A stretch of DNA of 17,964 bases from Fodinibacter sp038210185 (GTDB lineage Bacteria; Actinomycetota; Actinomycetes; Actinomycetales; Dermatophilaceae): positions 1 to 17,964 of the forward strand of contig JBBQWX010000090.1 of assembly GCA_038210185.1 (NCBI GenBank), written 5' to 3'. A program made the position numbers and the translations under genes. The notes below the pieces were generated by a model, which had not been told where the DNA came from, did not search any database, and was given only the letters and a program-made list of their open reading frames with translations. Shown here in pieces: positions 13,082 to 17,964 of the stretch; positions within the stretch are counted from its first letter, which is position 1; each line of letters begins with the position of its first letter.

Positions 13082-14923
13082 ATGGCGGTCGGTGCGGGCG
13101 ACGTGCACGCGGTGTGTGAGGCGGTGCTGGTCGAGCTCGGTGGGGCGTTCCCCACGTCGGCGGTGGCCGGGTCTCGCGATCAGTGGGCTGGTGCGGTGGG
13201 GGCGTTGCAGGCGGTGATCGACACCGCGTGCGCGGCGCAGGACGCCGCGATCGCGCAGCTCGCGGCGATCGAGCCGATCTGGTTGGAGGACGGCACGCAG
13301 GTGGAGTCCCACCGGGGGTTGGGGCATGCGGCGTTGGACGCGCCGGCGATCGTGTCCGGGGTGCTGTCGACCACAGCGGTGCACGCGGAGCGTCGGGTGC
13401 GTGCCGCGGTGCGCCTGGCCGGTGACGGACCGGCCGGCAGCCCCACCCAGAGCGGGCTGGGTGGGTTGCACACCGCGATGGCCGCAGGCCGGTTGGACGC
13501 CTACCGGGCCTCGGTGGTCGCTGAGGAGCTCGAGCACGCCCCCGCGCAGGTCGCCGCCAGTGTGATCGCCGCGCTGGACGGGCACTTCGGGGCCGAGGAC
13601 GGCACCGCGCTGCGGCGGCGGTGCCGGCGGGTGCTGACCCGGATCAGCCCGGACCTGCTGCGCCAGCGCGCCAAACGCGCCCGCGAACAGTGCGGGCTGC
13701 GGCGCTGGGTCGACGAGCCCGGGGTCGACCGGTGGGAGGGCACCTTCCCCTCCCAGGACGCCGCCAAGGCGTGGGCCGCGGTCGACGCCCTGGCCCACCA
13801 GTACGTCGCCGACGGGGTGTGCACCAGCATCGAAGGCGCGAGGGGCAAGGCGCTGACCGACCTGGTCGCCGGCCACGCCACCATCACCACCGTGCTCACC
13901 GTGACCGTCCCCGCCACCGCCGTTCCCGGCACCGTCCTGGCGCCGGAGCCGGACGGGAGCGAGGTCAGCGATGCCGACCTGGTCGAGGTCACCGGGCTCA
14001 GCGGCGCCCAACCGGTGCTCGTCTCACGGCAGTGGCTCACCGCCACCGCCGACGCCGACACCACCACCGTGCACGCCGCCCCCTGCCACCCCGTCACCGG
14101 CGCACTCATCGACCCCGACCCGGACCCCGTACAGGTCGCCCCCAGCCCCCTGGTCACCGGCGCACTCATCGACCCCGACCAGGCACAGGTCGCCCCCAGC
14201 CCCCCGGTCACCGGCGCATCAGCCGGCACGGACACCAACGACGACGACCCCGTCGCGAGCGGGCCCGCTGCGCCCACCCGGGCCGGCGCCGCCACCTACC
14301 GGCCCCCCACCGCGATGGCGCGACGGATCCGCGCCCGGGACCGACGCTGCCGCTTCCCCGGCTGCGCCATCGCCGCCGTGTTCTGCGACCTCGACCACGT
14401 CCGACCCTTCCCCGCCGGACCCACCCACGAGGAGAACCTGATCTGCCTGTGCCGACGTCACCACCGCATCAAACAACGCCCCGGCTGGCGCCTCACCCTC
14501 ACCCCCGACGCCACCGCCACCTGGACCGACCCCACCGGACGAGTCCGCACCACCGCACCCGTCGACGCCCTGCACACCACCATCCTCACCACCCCCGGCG
14601 ACACCGCCCCCACCGACCTCGGCGACACCACCGCACCCGGGGCAACGGCCACCAGCACCAGCCAGGCCCGCACCCTGCTGCCCGACGGCCCGCACAGCGA
14701 GCTCGAGTACCTCCTGGAACACCTGACCACCCCACCACCAACACGAACACCAGCACCCGTCACCACCTGGCGCGACCACCACGGCCGACACCGCACCGAA
14801 CTCCAACCCCAACACCAACCCTGGGTCCTGGTCCAAGACGACACCGGCCACTGGCCGCACCTGAAGCCCCGCACGACCCGAGCCGCCGAACGCTGCCGCG
14901 ACACCGACCCACCCCCGTTCTGA
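13082..14923 (+). CDS. DUF222 / HNH endonuclease (13E12 repeat family)
   Basis: The 613-residue protein starts at ATG 13082, with GAGGGGG eight bases upstream. Residues about 10-300 are the all-helical DUF222 (13E12) domain, with AAQDAAIAQLAAIEP, RRVLTRISPDLLRQRAKRAR and FPSQDAAKAWAAVDALA. The HNH domain lies at about 410-470: C423-RFPG-C428, DLDH439VRPF and ENLICLCRRHHRIK, keeping both zinc Cys pairs and the catalytic His. The linker (about 338-380) carries a repeat, VTGALIDPD then QVAPSP, from 60- and 54-bp DNA units at 14093-14206. The C-terminus is Thr/Pro-rich. The family is multicopy in actinobacteria and its biological role is unsettled; several members in mycobacteria are SOS genes, which fits the LexA-like box here. 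N- and C-terminal halves differ in base skew. Confidence 0.92.
   Translation: MAVGAGDVHAVCEAVLVELGGAFPTSAVAGSRDQWAGAVGALQAVIDTACAAQDAAIAQLAAIEPIWLEDGTQVESHRGLGHAALDAPAIVSGVLSTTAVHAERRVRAAVRLAGDGPAGSPTQSGLGGLHTAMAAGRLDAYRASVVAEELEHAPAQVAASVIAALDGHFGAEDGTALRRRCRRVLTRISPDLLRQRAKRAREQCGLRRWVDEPGVDRWEGTFPSQDAAKAWAAVDALAHQYVADGVCTSIEGARGKALTDLVAGHATITTVLTVTVPATAVPGTVLAPEPDGSEVSDADLVEVTGLSGAQPVLVSRQWLTATADADTTTVHAAPCHPVTGALIDPDPDPVQVAPSPLVTGALIDPDQAQVAPSPPVTGASAGTDTNDDDPVASGPAAPTRAGAATYRPPTAMARRIRARDRRCRFPGCAIAAVFCDLDHVRPFPAGPTHEENLICLCRRHHRIKQRPGWRLTLTPDATATWTDPTGRVRTTAPVDALHTTILTTPGDTAPTDLGDTTAPGATATSTSQARTLLPDGPHSELEYLLEHLTTPPPTRTPAPVTTWRDHHGRHRTELQPQHQPWVLVQDDTGHWPHLKPRTTRAAERCRDTDPPPF
14093..14216 (+). 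repeat. in-frame linker repeat inside the HNH gene
   Basis: A 60-bp unit (14093-14152), a 54-bp unit lacking two codons (14153-14206) and a partial third unit encode VTGALIDPD plus QVAPSP repeats between the DUF222 and HNH domains. The lengths keep the frame. Confidence 0.9.
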
Positions 14924-14935
14924 CCCCGACCCCAA

Positions 14936-14989
14936 CCCGCAGGCTCAGCACTTCCCGCAGGCTCAGCACTTCCCGCAGGCTCAGCCCTT
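14936..14989. repeat. 18-bp tandem repeat at the SDR pseudogene stop
   Basis: Three copies of CCCGCAGGCTCAGCACTT; the third has one mismatch and contains the minus-strand TGA (14981-14983) that ends the SDR pseudogene. The core CCGCAGGCTCAGC also overlaps the stop codon of the oxidoreductase gene at 2751. Confidence 0.95.
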
Positions 14990-15610
14990 CGCAAAGACGC
15001 CCGCCTCGAGCATCTGCTCGACCATCCCCTCGAGGCTCGCCTTCTTCGGCCGGTAGGCCAGGCCGAGCTCGCGCAGGCTCTTCGAGGTGTCGGCGTGCCA
15101 CGCCGGTCCGACGTTGCGCGCCACGAAGGTGCGGGTCTGCCTCACCGCGGGCTCCACGAGCCACGAGCCACGACGGCAGCGCCCGGCTGGGCAGCGGAGC
15201 CAGTCGCCGAAGCGCTCGCGCAGCGCCTTCGCCCGCTCGAGGACGGTCGCCTCGTGGCCGGAGACGATGTTCCTCCCCGACGCATCCGGCAGCAACGCCG
15301 CCACGAGGTGGGCCTGCGCGACGTCGCGGACCTCGACGACCCCCTACCCAGGCGGGGGCGTCCATCCGCCTCGTGCCGTCATCGAGTGACTTCACGATCT
15401 CGAAGCTGTCCGACGTCGGCTGCGGGCCCGTAGCCGGTCCGATGACCAGGGAGGGGTTGACGGCCCCCAGCCGCGAGCGGCCCTGGGCGTCCGCGATGCG
15501 CCAGGCCTCTCGCTCGGCGAGCGTCTCGGAGTGGCTGTAGAGCCGGCGGGCCAGCGATGACGTGGTGTTCCACCGCTCCTGCGTGAGCCGGCCACGAGGT
15601 GCGGCAACCG
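14981..15610 (-). pseudogene. NAD-dependent epimerase/dehydratase (SDR) pseudogene
   Basis: The minus strand encodes the later two thirds of an extended SDR (dihydroflavonol-reductase-like, normally about 330-340 aa), in shifting frames. One frame gives LTQERWN and YSHSETLAEREAW (YxxxK position, with Glu where Lys is expected), then NPSLVIGPATG. After a C5 run at 15340-15344 the frame changes to VVEVRDVAQAHLVAALLPDASG. Near 15155-15225 a short stretch (PLPSRALPSWLV) fits only the first frame, before FVARNVGPAWHADTSKSLREL returns in the second. At least three shifts are therefore needed, one beside a CCACGAG triplicate (15154-15174). The N-terminal Rossmann part with GxxGxxG is missing upstream of about 15610. 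No active enzyme is possible unless the sequence has errors. Confidence 0.8.
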
Positions 15611-15798
15611 GCGCGTCGCCCCGGGGTCGCGCGCCGGGGTCGCGCCCGACCGCGGGTGCACAGGCTCCGGCGGGACCCCGGCCCGGGTACCGCCCCGGCA
15701 CGGTGGCGATTCCAACCCGCCCCGATCGTCATCCCGATGAGCGTCGCCGAACCCCGGCAGCGTTCGTAGCATCGGCACCACGAACCGAAGGAGACGCG
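15611..15798. promoter_or_regulatory. non-coding upstream region of the DGPF-sigma operon
   Basis: This stretch carries no supportable gene. It holds two copies of CCGGGGTCGCG (15621-15631, 15634-15644) and a likely -10, TAGCAT, at 15767-15772 that would serve the DGPF gene; the -35 is not clear. Confidence 0.35.
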
Positions 15799-16182
15799 AT
15801 GCGTTACCTACTGCTGATGAACTACGCCGAGCCCGCACCGGGAGACATCCCCGAGGAGGCGATCCAGGAGACCCAGGAGGCGTTCGGCGCGTACGGCCGC
15901 GCACTGCAGGAGGCCGGGGTGCTGGTCGCCGCCGAGGTGCTGACCCCCACGGCGTCCTCGACGACCCTGACGCTGCGCACCGGGTCGACGGAGGTGCAGG
16001 ACGGTCCGTTCGCCGAGACCAAGGAAGCCCTGGCCGGAGTCTTCGTCGTCGACGTCCCTGACCTCGACGCGGCGCTGGGCTGGGCCGAGAAGTGCCCCGG
16101 GGCACAGTTCGGGGTCATGGAGGTTCGCGCCAGTTGGACGTCGTTCGTCGACGGGTCGTGGACTGCGCCCTGCCCGCTGTGA
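15799..16182 (+). CDS. DGPF/YCII-domain protein, partner of ECF42 sigma
   Basis: The 127-residue protein begins at ATG 15799, five bases after AAGGAG. It is a single YCII-related (DGPF) ferredoxin-like domain: MRYLLLMNYAE at the start, YGRALQEAGVLVAAEVLTP, then the signature VQDGPFAETKEALAGVFVVDVPDLDAALGWAEKCPG (DGPF at about residues 71-74). Proteins of this family are coded next to ECF42 sigma factors and are thought to be their target or modulator; the biochemical activity is not settled. Its stop overlaps the GTG start of the sigma gene, so the two are produced together. No feature is odd apart from a shortened, Cys-containing tail (TAPCPL). Confidence 0.9.
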   Translation: MRYLLLMNYAEPAPGDIPEEAIQETQEAFGAYGRALQEAGVLVAAEVLTPTASSTTLTLRTGSTEVQDGPFAETKEALAGVFVVDVPDLDAALGWAEKCPGAQFGVMEVRASWTSFVDGSWTAPCPL

Positions 16183-17429
16183 CTCCCTCGCACCAGGGCG
16201 ACCAGACGCCGCACCACGACATCGCCCTGGTGCGGGCCGAGGTCGCGGCCCGCACCAGCTACGGCCGGCTGCTCGCCCTCCTCGCCGCCGGCACCCACGA
16301 CATCGCCGGCGCCGAGGACGCCCTCGCTGACGCGTTCGAGCGCGCCCTGCGCACCTGGCCGGTCGACGGCGTCCCCGACCGGCCCGATGCCTGGCTGCTC
16401 ACCGTGGCGCGCAACCGGCAACGCGACGGGTGGCGGTCGGCGCAGTCGTCGCGCACCACCACGCTCGACCCCGACGCCCACGCACCGGTGCACCTCGACG
16501 ACGTCGACCCGGATGCCGTGCCCGACCGCCGCCTCGAGCTGATGCTGGTCTGCGCCCACCCCGCCATCGCTTCCACCGACCGCACCCCGCTCATGCTCAA
16601 CACTGTGCTCGGCTTCACGGCGGAACAGATCGGCCGCAGCTACGCCGTCCCCACCCGCACGATGGCCACGCGGCTGGTGCGTGCCAAGCGCCGCATCCGC
16701 GACAACCACATCCCCTTCCGCCTCCCCGACCGTTCGCACCTGGCCGAGCGCATGGATGCCGTGCTCGCCGCCGTGTACGCGGCGTACGTCATCGAGTGGT
16801 CGACCGGCCCGGGCGAACGAGACCTGCCCCCGGAGGCGCTGCACCTCGCCGAGGTGCTCGCCGAGCTCGTGCCCGACGACCCCGAGGTGCGCGGGCTCGC
16901 CGCCCTCGTCGAGCTCTCGGCCGCGCGGCGCCCCGCACGGCTGACCGCCGACGGAAAGTTCGTGCCGCTCGCCTCGCAGGACACCACGCTGTGGGATGCC
17001 GCGCTGATCGCCCGCGCCCACGAGCACCTGCGCGCCGCGCACCCGGCCCGGGTCGTCGGGCGCTACCAGCTCGAGGCGGCAGTGCAAGCGGTGCACTGCG
17101 CCCGCCGCGAGACCGGGCGAACCGACTGGCCCACCCTGCTCGAGCTGCACCGGTCCCTCGCCGTGGTCGCCCCCAGCCTGGGCTCGGCCACCGCCCTGGC
17201 GGCGGTGAGCGCGCAGGTCGAGGGAGCGGCATCCGGCCTGGCCCTGCTCGACGCGAACGCCGAGCGCACCGTCCGCTTCCAACCCGCGTGGGCGACCCGC
17301 GCCGAGCTGCTGGCGCGGCTCGGGCGCGACGCCGAGGCGACCGCCGCGTACGACCGCGCCCTCGCCCTGACCCACGAGACCGCGGAGCGCCGTCACCTCG
17401 AGGGACGCCGGGCGGCCTTGCGCACCTGA
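16179..17429 (+). CDS. ECF42-family RNA polymerase sigma factor
   Basis: The 416-residue protein starts at GTG 16179, overlapping the DGPF stop (GTGA). Sigma region 2 is near residues 15-85 (YGRLLALLAAGTHD, AEDALADAFERALRTWP, DAWLLTVARNRQRDGWR). Region 4 is at about 125-180, with TPLMLNTVLGFTAEQIGRSY and TRTMATRLVRAKRRIRD. The C-terminal half (about 200-416) is the DUF6596/TPR-like extension of ECF42, ending AELLARLGRDAEATAAYDRAL. The extension replaces an anti-sigma factor in this group and is needed for activity in studied members. All four GAT codons I found in its first three quarters are followed by GCC. A C-terminal remnant of a second ECF42 lies at 4763-4909. Confidence 0.92.
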   Translation: MTPSHQGDQTPHHDIALVRAEVAARTSYGRLLALLAAGTHDIAGAEDALADAFERALRTWPVDGVPDRPDAWLLTVARNRQRDGWRSAQSSRTTTLDPDAHAPVHLDDVDPDAVPDRRLELMLVCAHPAIASTDRTPLMLNTVLGFTAEQIGRSYAVPTRTMATRLVRAKRRIRDNHIPFRLPDRSHLAERMDAVLAAVYAAYVIEWSTGPGERDLPPEALHLAEVLAELVPDDPEVRGLAALVELSAARRPARLTADGKFVPLASQDTTLWDAALIARAHEHLRAAHPARVVGRYQLEAAVQAVHCARRETGRTDWPTLLELHRSLAVVAPSLGSATALAAVSAQVEGAASGLALLDANAERTVRFQPAWATRAELLARLGRDAEATAAYDRALALTHETAERRHLEGRRAALRT

Positions 17430-17438
17430 GCACGCGAA

Positions 17439-17452
17439 GGCCCTCGCGGGCC
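17439..17452 (+). terminator. weak hairpin after the sigma gene
   Basis: GGCCC-TCGC-GGGCC forms a 5-bp G/C stem ten bases after the sigma stop codon. There is no T-tract, so termination is only a possibility. Confidence 0.35.
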
Positions 17453-17476
17453 CCGCACGGTGGGAGGGTGGATCGG

Positions 17477-17964
17477 GTGACCGACGACGGCATCCGGGTG
17501 CTCCTCATGTCCGACACGCACGTGCCGCCGCGGGCGCGCGACCTCCCCGCGCCGTTGTGGGAGGCGGTCGACCGCGCCGACCTCGTCGTGCACGCCGGTG
17601 ACTGGGTGCGCGCAGACCTGCTCGACCGGCTCGAGGCCCGAAGCCGCGCGCTGCTGGCGTGTTGGGGCAACAACGACGGCGCCGACCTGCGGTCGCGGCT
17701 GCCGGAGGTCGCCCGGGCGACGATCGGCGGGGTGCGGGTGGCCGTGGTGCACGAGACCGGCAGCAGGGTGCGCCGTGAGGAGCGGATGCGAGCGGCCTAC
17801 CCCGACAGCGACCTCCTTGTCTTCGGCCACAGCCACATCCCCTGGGACACAGCGCATTCGGGGCTGCGGTTGCTCAACCCAGGGTCACCGACCGACCGGC
17901 GGCGGCAGCCGCACTGCACCTGGATGACGTGCCGTCTCGCCGACGGGGCGGTGCACGACGTCGT
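17477..17964 (+). CDS. YfcE/MJ0936-type metallophosphoesterase, 3' end outside window
   Basis: The frame is open to the window end (162 codons), about the usual family length of 160-180, so little is missing. GTG 17477 is chosen because GGGAGG (17462-17467) lies nine bases upstream; GTG 17468 would touch it. All metal-site motifs are visible: Asp13 and His15 in LMSDTH, Asp42 in HAGD, Asn65 in GNND, His92 in VVHE, and His118/His120 in GHSH, then the family's NPGSP (134-138). The fold hydrolyses phosphodiesters with two metal ions, in vitro; the cellular substrate is generally unknown. It is separate from the sigma operon by 47 bp with a weak hairpin. Confidence 0.9.
   Translation, partial: MTDDGIRVLLMSDTHVPPRARDLPAPLWEAVDRADLVVHAGDWVRADLLDRLEARSRALLACWGNNDGADLRSRLPEVARATIGGVRVAVVHETGSRVRREERMRAAYPDSDLLVFGHSHIPWDTAHSGLRLLNPGSPTDRRRQPHCTWMTCRLADGAVHDV

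Noticed and set aside
12173..13155. Repeat-containing protein frames on the minus strand across the arrays
   Set aside because: Their repeats (PDPSL, RRCRTRAS) only reflect the DNA arrays; no ribosome binding site, and they run antisense to the GNAT, hemerythrin and HNH gene ends.
15822..17396. 524-codon minus-strand open frame
   Set aside because: Antisense shadow of the DGPF and sigma genes, which have clear domains and overlapping starts.

Overview
The window looks like chromosomal DNA from a high-GC actinobacterium. A member of the Micrococcales near Intrasporangiaceae is my guess from style, not from a database match. Reasons: G/C-ending codons almost throughout, many GTG starts, leaderless-looking promoters (TANNNT, six bases, then the start codon), and typical actinobacterial families (GAF-ANTAR, DUF2510, DUF222/HNH '13E12', F420-linked oxidoreductases, ECF42 sigma factor with a DGPF protein). 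I see no rRNA, tRNA, CRISPR array, phage module or intact insertion sequence.

Layout. 1-2663 (+): the 3' part of an MFS transporter; a tiny Cys-rich protein preceded by a perfect ATACCCC-CC-GGGGTAT palindrome (CsoR/CstR-like operator) and translationally coupled to a small membrane protein; then a leaderless TVP38/TMEM64-type membrane protein. 2751-6332: a minus-strand F420/NADP oxidoreductase, a 17-codon remnant of a divergent LLM-class F420 oxidoreductase that ends at a long hairpin, a DUF808 membrane protein, back-to-back C-terminal remnants of an ECF42 sigma factor and a glycogen-debranching enzyme, and a GAF-ANTAR regulator with a small upstream gene. 6491-11610: a secreted or anchored SxxK serine hydrolase, a DUF2510 membrane protein, a 5'-truncated HEAT-like gene, a DUF1905 protein and a large membrane alpha/beta hydrolase. 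11754-14923: hemerythrin and small GNAT genes overlapping as an operon, complex tandem repeats, then a DUF222/HNH nuclease gene with a near-consensus actinobacterial LexA box overlapping its promoter. 14981-17964: a frameshifted SDR pseudogene, the DGPF-ECF42 sigma pair, and a YfcE-type phosphoesterase cut by the window end.

Two themes cross gene boundaries. First, at least five genes are decayed to ends or frameshifted copies (LLM oxidoreductase, ECF42 sigma, debranching enzyme, HEAT-like protein, SDR). Second, tandem repeats sit at gene 3' ends. Four of the arrays iterate a unit that includes or begins with the neighbouring gene's own stop codon, and three of these have unit lengths not divisible by three, so stops recur in all frames. 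A heptamer GGATGCC/GGCATCC is also strongly over-represented, but absent from a 3.6 kb stretch that holds the HNH gene.

No large new defence or biosynthetic system is evident. The best candidates for something undescribed are the metal- or sulfur-regulated Cys-rich/membrane protein pair, the stop-codon arrays, and the heptamer.
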